A stretch of 44,293 bases of DNA. Source: Parvularia atlantis (taxonomy: Eukaryota > Opisthokonta > Rotosphaerida). The notes beneath the pieces were generated by a model. The model saw only the letters and a program-made list of their open reading frames with translations. It was not told where the DNA came from and ran no database searches. Made by a program: the position numbers and the translations under genes. Shown one piece after another: positions 1 to 10,060 of the stretch (positions within the stretch are counted from its first letter, which is position 1; each line of letters begins with the position of its first letter). The stretch lies in assembly GCA_943704415.1 (NCBI GenBank), contig CALSCO010000912.1, forward strand, positions 1 to 44,293, given 5' to 3'.

Positions 1-53
1 CCCCGCCCATCGCTGCCGCCGTCGCCCCGCGCACACTCACCCACGCCGCGCAG

Positions 54-3000
54 AAAAACGTCAGCGTCACCGGCCTCAACCTCGGCGACTTCCCGCCGCG
101 GCTACAGCGCGCACAGCTCGTGCAGGACAAGAGCCTGAACGAGGACCTGGCCGTGGTGCGTGCCTCGCATGACGCGCGCGCGCATACGCGATCGTCGTCG
201 TCGTGACGCGCCGTCACCCCCTTGTGGCCGCAGCAAGTCGACTTTGACGTCGTGTACCAGGGCGGCATTACGGTCACGATCGAGGTCGAGCTGGCCGCGG
301 GCCTGTTTGTGCCCGTGACCGTGCTCGTGACAGGCTTCATGGGCAAGGTGCGCCCGGCCTGCGCTGCGTCGTGAGCGCCGACGAGCGCGCCGAACAGCTA
401 CGCATCCGCGTCCCGCGCCCGGAGAACGCGACCGAGTTCAACATGACCTTCGTGTCCGACCCGAATCTGAGCCTGCAAGTGACGGTGCGTCCGGCCGCTT
501 TTCTGCCGCCGCGCCCAGACCCGGGGCTCACGCGCGCTGCCAAAGTCGCGCTTCGTGCACAACGACAACGAGTACACGCTCTTCCGCGACCAGCTCAACT
601 CGTTCCTGGCCAAGAAGCTCAAGCAGGTCTTTGTCGAGACGTGGACGCTGCCCACCTGGCGCTTCTTCGACCTGCCGCTCGTGAGCATGCCGACGTTTGT
701 GCACGTGCGTCGTCCACCTGCGTGCGCGCTCGCTGTCGCGTGTGCTCAGCCGCCGCGTAGCCCAACTGCAAATGCAACCTCAACGCGCCGATCAAGCCCC
801 TTGGCGACATCGTCAGCGCCTCGCCCACCAACAGCACCCCGACGCTCTTCCCCCTCTCGATCACGCCGATGAAGGAGGCCGCGGTCGACCTCTCCGAGGG
901 CCTCATCCAGCGGTGCGCGCGTGCGCTGCCGTGCCCGCCTCTGCCGCTGGTGCTGAGCCCGGCGCAGCGTGCTCCAAGTCGTGCAGAGCACGGGTGTCAA
1001 CGACTGGCAGGTCGTCAAGAACAAGAACGGCGTGCTCGTGCAGAAGGAGAAGCGCCGGCTGATCTCGCGCGACGACGCGCACATCATCAAGGGGGCCGTC
1101 GCGATTCGCTGCGACCCCAAGCGTGTGTTCAACGTGCGTCGCGCGCGCGCGTGCGAGGCGCTATGGTATGCCGCCTCTGACCGGCGCGCGCGCAGGTGCT
1201 CGCAAACCCACGCCTCAACCTGCACATCGACAAAGACTTCATCGACAATGTCAACCTCGAAGACGTGCGCGCGCTGACGCTTGACGCGCCTCGCCTTGCC
1301 TCTCATGCGCCGAGCCGCGCGCAGTTTGGCGAAGGCCAGATGGTGCGCAACTTTGGCTACCGCAAGCGTGACACGGTCCTGTTTGAGGTGGCGCGCAAGG
1401 TGCCCAACATGCCCCTCGACACGTGGATTGTGGCGCAGCGCAGCGTGCAGGTGCGTGCCGGAGAGCGTAGGGGTGGCTGGCGCACGTGCTCACGGCCCTG
1501 CGACAGATGCCCGCCGGCTCGACCGTCAACTGGGACCCGGCCAAGCACCAGCGCGCGATCGTGCACTTGTTTGCGTACCACGTCGAGGCCATCGCGGGCG
1601 ACAAGAACGTGTGCACGGTTGTGTGCATGAGCCAGATGAGTGCGTTGCAGCTGCAGTCCACGCGCACTCTCGCATGCGCCTGCTCACGGCCAACGCGCTC
1701 ACGCAGGCTCGGCCATGGCGCGCCAGAACGTCAGCTGGCAGCGCCTCGTCGACATCCGCCAGCTGATCGAGCAGCTGCTGCAGCGCGCCCGCGTACGCGC
1801 ACTCGCGGCGGCGACCCGCTGCGCGCTGACCCACGGGTGGCAGACACCCGCGCCGCTCGTGCCCAAGCGCGTGCAAGACCTGTCGTCGTCGGCCGCCGCG
1901 GCGCCGGCCTCGCCCGGCGGCAGCAGCGCCAGCAGTGCGGCCACCAGCGACGAGTGCGCACCGCCCACGTGCGCTGGCTGCCGCGCTAAGGCGCCGCGGC
2001 AACGCAGAAAAGCGCCCGACCGCAGCGCCTCCGAGGCGCCCGCAACGCCGTCCTCAGCCGCCATCGAGCAGCCGCCGCTATCGCTCGACGACGCGAGCGG
2101 TGCGCCTGAGCGGCCGTGCAGCGGTCTCCTTGACGTGCGCCGTGCATAGCCCTGTCCAAGCCCGACCGTTCAGCCGAGGATGTCGACGGCGCCGGCAGCA
2201 ACGACGACGAGAACGACGACGAGGACGGCGTCGCGCCCGACGAAGACGAGGAGCACGTCGCCGTGGACAGCACCGCGACCTTTGCCGAGGACGACCACGC
2301 TGAGGTGCGCAGGCGGCGCGCTCTCGGACCTGCGCTGGAACGCTCATCGCACGCGCACGCGTACGTGTGCAGGAGGACACGGCCGCACTCGTGCGCTCCA
2401 GCAGCGCGTTATCGCAGCGGCCGACAGGCTCGCAGGCGCCCGTGCCGCTGACGACGGCCAGCAAGGTGTCGTCGGACACGTACAAGGTGCGCTTTGCGTG
2501 CGTGCGCGTCTGCGTTTGAGCTGACGCCAGGGTGTACAGGAGCTCGTCAAGGAGACTGTCGCCTACTTTCTCGCATACGCGCGCCGCGAGAACGACGGCC
2601 TGTACATCAAGCCGTGGCGTCCGGTAAAGGCGAGCGTGCCCGGCCTGAGCATCCAGCGCAAGATCGCCGACGAGAGCATCCCCGCCGACGTCGTGCGCGG
2701 GTACACGGCACTGCAGTGCTCCGCGCAGACGGTGTTTGCCGCGCTGAAGGGTCCGTCGCCGCCACCCGCGGTTTGCGCACGGCTGACATGTTACCCGGCG
2801 CGCAGGACCGCGCTACCGCAACGTCACCAACCCGGACCTGGTCACATGCGACACGCTCACCGCGTACGAGGACGGCGTGGCCGTGCGCCACTACCGCTAC
2901 AAAGGCTCGCTCCTGCCGGACCGCGACTGCGTCGTGCTCGAGATCGCGCAGCAGATCTCGCCAACCGAGTGGGTCGTGGTGCAGGTGCGCAAACCCGTGC

Positions 3001-4903
3001 ATGGGCGCACGGTGCACTTGAGGCTGAGCGCCTGTCGAGCGCAGCGCTCCGTGGCCGGCGACGATGTCGTGTCGAAGGACATGGCCCTGCGCTTCCAGGT
3101 GTACATCGCGGGCTATCACATCCAGACGGCGGGCGAGGGCGGTGGTGCGCACGCGTGTCAGGCGAGCGTGCGGCGTTTGCGCTGATGCCGCCAGCAGCGC
3201 CCGGCACGCCGCTCACAGGCGACGCGCCGTCTGTCGCGGCATCGGGCGCGTGTGTGCTCACGCACGTCAGCCAGCTCACGGCCGACTACGCCTCGGTGCT
3301 GCTGTCGTGGTGCGTGCGCTGTCGGCGCGCGGAGAGCCACGCGGTGCTGACCGCAGCTGCACAGGCTGCGCGTTGGCTGGGCGCGCAACCTCCCGCGCGT
3401 CAAGTACGCGCTCGAGCGCTCGTCCGAGTCGGTCGCGACGACGATCCTGCCGGCCGAGACGGCGCTGGGCTACACCGGTGCGCCGAAGCGGCGCACACGA
3501 CGGCAGCGGCGGCCCGCTGACGGTTGCGCGCACACGCACATAGACGCGGTCGTGCGCGCGGGCGGGCTCTTGTGGGTCGCGCTCCCGCACACGGTGCAGC
3601 TGGCGAGCCCGCAGCAGCAGCCGCTCGACGCCGCCGCGGGACCGGGCAGCGATGAGCCGCGCACGCATCGGGGCCAGCTCGTGTGGGAGTTCAGCACGCG
3701 CGCCAACGACATCCGCTTTGGCGTGGTGTTTGTGCCGCTCGCACCCGCGGCGCTGGACGCACCGCCGCTGCCAGCACGGTCGCGGGCGGCCACGATTGCG
3801 GCGGGCGGCGCGTCTGTGGCGCGGATGGAGCAGGTCAACCTGTCGTCCAAGGACATGGCCGAGCGCGTGCCGCCGTGGGAGGGCAAGGGGCGCGCGGTGC
3901 TGCCGTCGGCGCGGTTCAACGCGCACGTGTGCCCGGTCTCGGGCACGGTGAACGCGTCGCTGCAGAGCTCGGGCACGTACTACCTCGTCTGGGACAACCG
4001 CATCGCGCGCTTCACCGACAAGCAGGTCACGTACAAGGCCACCATGGTCTACGCCGCCTTCGAGCCGTCGAGCGACGACAGCCTCGACCTGGCCACAGGC
4101 GACCCTCTTGAAGTCCTGCCGGAGCGCACGCTGTCGGCGGACGCGCTCAACGTCGCCGCGGGCCCGGACGTGCAGGCGCGTCAGCGGGCCGGCACGGCGG
4201 GCGACATGCCCGACGCGTCGACCGCGTCCGCGCCGCCCACACCGCGTCGCAAGTCGATCTCGTCGGGCGTGGCGCTCGCTTCAGGTTCGCCGCAGATGCC
4301 ATCCCTCGGCAGCCCGCCGCTGGCGGCGACGGCACCGTCTTCAGCGACGTCGCTCGCAGCCAACCCGCTCAGCCTGCCGCCGTCGGCGCTGTCGCTGTCT
4401 GCGGTGGGCCGCACGGGCCCGCAGCGGCCGCGCCTGCTCAGCACGACCGTGCTGCCGCCGACCAACCAGGCGCTGTCGGGCGACGCCGTGATCGCCGCCA
4501 AGGAGGAGATGCGCGTGCCGCTCGACCTGCAGGTGCCGTGGGACGACGTGCGACTCGTCTGGGAGTTCCGCTCGGGCAAAGACGACATTGAGTTCTCGAT
4601 CGTGTTTGAGGAGTGGGACGCGGCCAACCGGCCCCTCATGCTGGCGGGCGAGCCGCGGCGGGCGCTGCTCCTGCCGAAGACGCACATCAGCCCGGCCAAC
4701 GACCAGGAGGTGTGCGCGTTGCTTGGCTGTGCCGGGCCGCGATCTGAGCACCCGCGGCGCAGGCCGTCTCGGGCGAGCTCGTTGTGCCGGGCAAGCAGGG
4801 CCGGTACATGTTCGTCTGGGACAACCGCTTCAGCCGGTGGAAGAGCAAGAACCTGTCGTTCTCGGTCGCGCTCGTCGCGCGCGTCCCCGCTGCCGTCTTG
4901 TAG
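54..4903 (+). CDS. SMP - START - START - GOLD - GOLD lipid-transfer protein (5' partial, many introns)
   Basis: The gene enters from the left edge; the first visible exon starts after a CAG at 51-53 and the stop is TAG at 4901-4903. Exons at 54-155, 234-347 and about 398-690 encode the C-terminal part of an SMP lipid-binding domain (for example VDFDVVYQGGITVTIEVEL, then FVSDPNLSLQV). Exons from about 970 to 1790 look like a START domain (GVNDWQVVKNKNGVLVQKEK, RDDAHIIKGAV, TWIVAQRSVQ). An acidic Ser-rich linker follows (about 1860-2480). A second, clearer START spans about 2530-3420 (RYRNVTNPDLV, SPTEWVVVQ, CVLTHVSQL, NLPRVKYALE). Two GOLD domains come last, at about 3660-4070 (GQLVWEFSTRANDIRFGVVF, YYLVWDNRIARF) and 4520-4900 (VRLVWEFRSGKDDIEFSIVF, YMFVWDNRFSRW). 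SMP and START domains bind or move lipids at membrane contacts; GOLD domains are found in Golgi and Sec14-type lipid proteins. A role at organelle contact sites is inferred. An N-terminal membrane anchor, if any, lies outside the window. Confidence 0.82.
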
Positions 4904-5180
4904 AGCGCGCGCAGTGCCTCTGTCTGATGTACAACACACAAAGAAACGGGTCAAGTCAGCTCGGAGTGACGCATCGCCGCATGCACAGCGCCGCGGTCGA
5001 CACGGCCACGACGACGGCGGTCAACTGCGCACAGGGTCAGCCTGTCAGCCTGTACACCGTGCGCGGACAAACCTGCAGCGTCCACAGCAGCGACCACGCG
5101 GCGCCAGGCAGCACGAGCTGTGCGGGGTCGTGCCCCGCTGGCGCAGACGTCTGACGAGCGCACGCGCGGGCGTCAGCGCC

Positions 5181-5190
5181 CTTTATTTAT
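5181..5190 (-). promoter_or_regulatory. Poly(A)-signal-like AATAAATAAA overlapping the ERO1 stop codon
   Basis: On the minus strand the last codons read GAC CAA TAA followed by ATAAAGG, so an AATAAA-type hexamer overlaps the stop codon. Such AT-rich sequence is rare in this GC-rich region. Whether it directs cleavage is not shown; the next gene's 3' end (4903) is 283 bp away. Confidence 0.35.
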
Positions 5191-7165
5191 TGGTCGACTT
5201 CAGCGCCGCCGCGCACGTTCGCAGTGCTGTCGGCGGTCTCGGCAGCCGCGATCCTGCGCGCCCGTCCGCGGTACGCCTCGAGCTCGATCAGGCTCTCCGA
5301 CAGGCGGCCGAGCAGGTTGAACAGGGCAACAACCTGCGACGCGCGGGGCCATGTCAGTTGTGACGCGGGCGCGCTGACATCGGTCGCCCACCTCGTTGCG
5401 GCGCAGGTCGTAGTCGACGACGGCGCCCGGCGGCGCGTCGTACGAGAAGAGGATTTTAAGGGCCGTGCCGAGGCCCTGGATCTGCAGCTTGCCCCACTGC
5501 GGCGCGTGCGCGGCATCAGGGGCTGTCGCGCAGTGCACCGCTGCAGCAGCACGCACCAGGCGGCACTTTTCGCACCCGACGCAGTCCATGATGCGCGAGA
5601 TGTTGCGGAAGTGCGTCTTGAACTGCTCTTTCAGCTCCTGCGTCGGTCGCGCGCGCGTCAGATGCGGCAGAGAGCTCACGCGTGCAGACGCACGGTTGAG
5701 TCTGGCGAGGCAAAGAGCGTCGACTCGTCGAAGGTGCGCGGGCACGACTGCGCCAGCACCACGACACTGCGCATCAGACTCTGTGCGAGCGTGCGCGTCA
5801 GTTCGCGTGAGAGGCGCGCACGCGTGTGGGCGATGTGCCTCTGCCTGCCCATCCTCGGCCGGGTTGCCCGTCGTGAGGTCGTACTCGTCGATGTACGGCG
5901 CGACCTTGGCCACCGCACGCAGCACGACGTTGTAGACAAAGTACAGGTTCTCGAGCCGGTCCGCGTGCGCGCCTAGGCGCTGCGAGAACAGCGTGTCGTT
6001 GTGCGTCTGTTTTGCGGGCGTCAGCTCTTGATCGCGGCCGACACGCAGACCGACGCTTACCCAGGCCTGCAGGTCGCGGTCAAAGTAGCGGCTGGCCAGG
6101 TGCGCGGCGATCGACGAGTGCAGGCCTGCCCGACCGTCAGCCGCTGAAAACGTTGCATCACGCAAGCGAGTGCGCACACCGGACACGAGGCGGTAGAACA
6201 CGCGCTTCTCGTTGCACGAGAACGCGGCTCCGCCGGCGCCACCGGCGAGGTCGCCGCGGTCGGGCTTGAAGCAGTTCTCGTCGTAGACGCTGTGGAGCGG
6301 TTGGCGACGCACGGCTGCGAGCCTTCCGCGCGCGCACCTGCGCCAGATGCGGTGCGCCGACGGCCCGGCGTAGCCCGTATACGCCTCGGGGTTGCGCAGC
6401 AGGTCGACGTAGTGGCAGTCTGCGCGCCGCGTCAGCATCGCACGCACACCGCGCGGGCGCGCCGCACCCGGCGACGCGTCGCCCTCGCTGAAGCAAAAGT
6501 CCTTGTCGCTCGTGCGGCAGTTCTTGACGAGCGGAAAGCCCTGCGCACACCGCACCGCGTGAGCCGCTTATCTACACGGGGTGGCACGCACGAGGTTGCT
6601 AAAGTCGACCGCGCCAAGCTCGTCGCGCTCGCGCAGCGCCGGCGGCACGTCCTCCTGCGCGACGACGCGTGAGCTGGGCGCTCAATCGAGGGCGCGGGGG
6701 CGGGCGCGCACGTCGGGGCACTCGTGCACGCTGCAGTCGCGGATGTGGCACTGGCTGTCGTCGGGCCAGAACGGGCACCCGGCGTGCAGATTGACCTGGC
6801 GCGATGCGTCAAACGCGGCGCACGTGCTCGAGTCGCACGATGCCTTGTAGTGCCGGAAGAACTGCGTCTGCAGCAGCTCGAGCAGCGCCGGCGCGAGCTG
6901 CGCGTTGCTGTGCTCGACCGTTTCGTAGTCGCAGCAGCAGTCGCGCACGGGCCCGCGCAGGTCCTGCGTCGGGCGCAATGAGCGCACGTGCGCGCCTCAC
7001 GTGGTTCACGCGCGCACGCACCACGCAGACGCACGCATCGGCCTGCGCCTGCTGTGCCAGCTGCGCATGCTGCACGAGCGGCGACGCCGGCACCAGCAGC
7101 TGCGTCGCCGCCGCCGCGGCACCGACCAGCAGCAGCAGCAGCAGCACAAGAGCCGGCCAGCGCAT
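5187..7165 (-). CDS. ERO1: ERO1, endoplasmic reticulum thiol oxidase
   Basis: ERO1 is the FAD enzyme that re-oxidises protein disulphide isomerase in the ER lumen, passing electrons to oxygen. The ATG at 7165 opens a signal peptide (MRWPALVLLLLLLVGAAAAA). Downstream are all family landmarks: DCCCDYETVEHSNAQL; GCPFWPDDSQC; the shuttle cysteine pair in RDCSVHEC; YVDLLRNPEAYTGYAGPSAH; ENCFKPDRG; KRVFYRLVSG; LENLYFVYNVVLRAVAKV; and the active-site block FRNISRIMDCVGCEKCRL with its CxxCxxC, followed by WGKLQIQGLGTALKILFS. The stop is TAA at 5187-5189. Several short introns interrupt it; the first lies between the CVCV and DLRGPV codons. An unusual extra CDSSTC motif sits just before GCPFW. Divergent neighbour to the small basic protein (ATGs 130 bp apart). 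Confidence 0.95.
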
Positions 7166-7295
7166 CGGATGACTCAAGTGTCACACTATCGAATGTCAAA
7201 CACCGCATGGCCAACTCGTCTCTCGCTCTCTCGCGCCTCACGCCTCGCTCGTCCGGTGCCACGGGCTGAACGCGCGCGGCGGCAGCAGCGCACAG

Positions 7296-7800
7296 ATGGC
7301 GCGCACGGTGAACCGGCGCCGCGAGCACCATGCACGCGACTGGCGCGCGCGGCGCGCCAACCACCCGCCGGCGGCGGCGGCTTCGGCGGCGGGGGCGACT
7401 GGGACGACGTCTGCGGCGGCCGGGCCGAGCGGCAAGACGCCCGCCGTGCTGCGCCGCTCCAATCGCACGCCAGAGGTCTCGCTCGGCGCCAAGAAGGTAC
7501 GGCAGCGCGAGCGGCGGGCGCGGCACGTGCAGCAGCAGCAGCAGCAGCTCGTCGCCACCGAGGGCGCCATCGATGCAGCGGGCTTGAGCGCTGGCGCGTC
7601 TTCTGCGGCGGCCGGGGGTGAGGATGACGGCGACGACTCGATGTGGGAGGACATCAAGGCGGCAGCGGGCGGTGCGCTACCCCTGTGCACGCGGCGCGCT
7701 CTCACAGGCACTGCACGCAGGCAAGCGCGCGCAGCAGCGGGCGCAGGCGCGGCTGCTGGCGAAGCAGCAGAAGCGGCCGGACGCGATGCAGGCGAAGTGA
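7296..7800 (+). CDS. Small basic protein of unknown function (about 151 aa)
   Basis: The ATG at 7296 begins MARTVNRRREHHARDW. Exon 1 (7296-7671) is Arg/Ala-rich, with a central KTPAVLRRSNRTPEVSLGAK segment, a basic QRERRARHVQQQQQQ stretch and an acidic GEDDGDDSMWEDIKAA segment. A GTGCGC donor at 7672 and a CAG at 7718-7720 join phase-correctly to exon 2 (7721-7800), ending GKRAQQRAQARLLAKQQKRP and a TGA. The frame also stays open without splicing to about 7829, so the intron is inferred from the local splice grammar. The basic/acidic composition would fit a nuclear or nucleolar protein, possibly a ribosome-assembly factor, but I do not recognise a family. Confidence 0.55.
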
Positions 7801-7843
7801 CGCTGGCACAAGGTCTGTACGGTGTGTGACGATGCGCTCACAG

Positions 7844-8455
7844 TCACGACGGTGCGAGCAGCGAGTCGGTGATGACCGCCGCAGTCGAGAACGAGCGAAC
7901 GGAAGCGCAGATGAGCAGCTGGCAGCGCCTCTGGCGGCTCGTCAGCGTCCAGAGCGGCAGCAAAGCGCACACCGTAAACGCGCAAAGAACTACCGTGCTG
8001 CTCGAGCAGCTCGCACACGGTCGCGAACGAGTCGGCGGGCGCGGGCGGCTTGAGCGTGATGAAGCGGCGCTCGTGGCCGCTCGGCTGCACCGTTTGCGTC
8101 AGCAGCAGCTCCGATGACAGGCCCGCCAGCAGCGACAGGACCAGCAGGTGAACGCAAGCGTCTGGTTGTTTTCGCCAATGACGCAAAGTAATGGTAGCAG
8201 CGCCTGCTTCAGGTTCCTGACTAAGGGGTCAAAGTCGTCCAGCACGAGCAGGAGCAGCACCTTGGCTGTCGCCGGCTGCTCGTGTTCGCGGCGGATCGCG
8301 TCAGCGAGCAGCTGAACATGTGGCGAAGGGCTGCCAGGCGGTGAGACGCAAGAGCCCGCCCGGAACACGTCGACAACGTGCTTGATCAGTTCGCAGTGCT
8401 CGAACCACGCGGCGACACGGCCCACGTCCCAACCGCGCGCCAGCTCAAGCTCCAT
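7844..8455 (-). CDS. Unrecognised protein with a possible SAM-like start, spliced
   Basis: The ATG at 8455 gives MELELARGWDVGRVAAWFEH, reminiscent of the first helices of a SAM domain, although the rest does not clearly fit one. Further exons encode HVQLLADAIRREHEQPATAK, a hydrophobic strand with acidic end (VLLLLVLDDFDPLVRNLKQ), then RRFITLKPPAPADSFATVCE and LLEQHGSSLRVYG. A GTGCGC donor after that glycine, a CTGAC motif and a CCAG acceptor lead to a final exon RRCQLLICASVRSFSTAAV and a stop at 7844-7846. One internal junction (around 8110-8190) must contain another intron because the frame changes; I could not fix its donor. The hydrophobic-Asp-Asp strand would fit a RecA-like or Rossmann-like fold, but no family is claimed. 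Tail-to-tail with the small basic gene (43 bp). Confidence 0.5.
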
Positions 8456-8617
8456 GGGGTGCCGGAAGCTGGCAATGGCCGTCGGCACAAGACACGAAGA
8501 CACAGAGGGGGTGAGAGCAGATGTGGGGCACAACAAGCGGACGCCGAGAGGGGAGGGAGACGGACAGAAGCACGCCGGCCCCGGGGGGCCACGCCCACTC
8601 GGCGGGCGGAGGCGTGT

Positions 8618-9729
8618 TTACGACGGCATGGGCGGGAAGGGCACGCCGAGCTCGAGCAGCTTGGCGTAAGCCACGGCAAAGTCGCGGAAGAACAGGGACT
8701 GGTCCTTGGCGTAGGTCTCGACCCACTTCTTGAAGGCCGGGTCGCGAATGAGGGCCATGTCCGACTCGAGCATCATGAGCTCGCCGGTCGGGTCCTCGTA
8801 CTGCTTGGGGCCGTTCCACTTCTTGACCGTCCACGTGTTCTCGAGCAGCTCGCGGAAGTACTCGTTCGTGAAAGCGGTCGGGACGCGCGTCCAGGGGCCC
8901 GAGAAGCCCGAGCGCGTGGTATGGCACCGGCCGAGCGAGTGCGCGCCGAGCAGGGCAACGATCTCGCGGTCGTTGAAGCCGAGGCGGTAGAAGACGTCGC
9001 GCACGTGGTCGGCCTGCTTGCCGCCGTCGGGCAGGCGGCCATCGGGCGGCGAGCGGCGGCCGTCGGGCTCGTCCGACCGGCCGGGGCGCCACGGGACCTT
9101 GGGGCCGCCGAGATACTCGATCGCGACCACGCCGACAAAGGTGTAGAGGTCGGCGTAGGTCACCTCCGGGTGGCGCTTCTTGATCGGCTCGAGCAGGCTG
9201 CGGGCAAAGTCGAGGCCGGCGTTGCCCGAGTACTTGGACTCGGGCTCGAAGCGGATGCGGCCGCCGTCCGAGCCGCCGTCCTTCTTGTTCTTGTCGTACG
9301 AGCCCGAGGCGTGCCACGCCAGGCGCACAAACATCGGGCCGTACGAGCCGTCGTCATAGTCGGCCGGCGCCGAGTCGATCACCGCCTCGAGGTCCTTGCG
9401 CAGCTTGGACCAGTCGGCGCCGCCGTAGTACTTGGTGTCGGCCGCGGCCGAGCCGGCCGAGGCGAAGGCCGCGAGGCCCGCGACGGCGAGGCCCGTGGCG
9501 GCGGCGGCGGCGGCGGGGAAGAGCAGCGAGCGCGCGCGCGCGCCGGCGGGCGCGGCGGTCGACAGGGCGCGGGCGGCGACGGCGGGGCCGGCGCGCGGGC
9601 GGGCGAGCGCTGTGGGCACGGGCACGTGGCGCACGCGTGAGTAAGATCTGGGCGCGCGGGCGAGGAGGGTGGCGCCTGCGCACCGGCCGCACGGGCACCG
9701 GCGCGGGCGACACGCATCACGGTGGCCAT
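8618..9729 (-). CDS. Class I haem peroxidase, hybrid ascorbate/cytochrome c peroxidase type, mitochondrial
   Basis: This 345-residue protein has one intron. The ATG at 9729 starts a 46-nt exon ([15 protein letters not shown]); intron 9610-9683; the second exon runs from 9609 to the TAA at 8618-8620. The N-terminus is Arg/Ala-rich, then has a hydrophobic stretch ([17 protein letters not shown]) before [19 protein letters not shown], as in bipartite presequences for the mitochondrial intermembrane space. Distal haem residues are in [16 protein letters not shown], the proximal His is in [13 protein letters not shown], and the proximal Trp is in [11 protein letters not shown]. The C-terminal half ([35 protein letters not shown]) is closest to cytochrome c peroxidases. 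An Arg in HTTRSGF sits where ascorbate peroxidases have their substrate Arg172. It removes hydrogen peroxide; the electron donor cannot be settled from sequence. Confidence 0.92.
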
Positions 9730-10060
9730 TCGTCCTCCTGGGGGGGCTGGCGGCTGTCGTACGGCGCGGCGGACCGTGTGAGCGCGCGCCCCAAGCGAGC
9801 GGGACGGAAGAAAAAGGGAGACAAAGCGCGCGCGGCATCCCGCGCCACACCACGCCGCACCGCACCGCACCGCAGCAACAGCGACAGCACGACTGCGCAC
9901 ACAAGCGCGCGCGCGTGGGGGGAGAGGGAGAGAGAGAGAGAGAGAGAGAGAGAAAGGGACGGAAGCCGCCGGAAACGCGCGCCGATCGATCCGTTAATGT
10001 GAGGTACAACAGCACTTGTGCGTCAAGTGACAAACGTCGCCCATACATACGATTCCCGCG
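9730..10060. promoter_or_regulatory. Divergent intergenic region between peroxidase and RasGAP
   Basis: These 331 bp separate two head-to-head start codons, so both promoters should lie here. Antisense frames are open but have no family features. The region includes a GA microsatellite and a short CCGCACCGCACCGCACCGCA repeat near 9850-9872. I recognise no TATA box or known operator. Confidence 0.45.
9921..9953. repeat. (GA)n microsatellite
   Basis: An uninterrupted run of AG dinucleotides of about 12 units (9929-9953) is preceded by imperfect GGAGAGGG. It lies between divergent genes, where GA tracts can exclude nucleosomes or form triplexes; a regulatory role is only possible. Confidence 0.9.

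Noticed and set aside
7296-7829. Unspliced version of the small basic gene ending near 7829
   Set aside because: It avoids a GTGCGC...CAG intron that fits the local grammar, and its tail is low-complexity; the spliced form ending at 7800 is preferred, although not proved.
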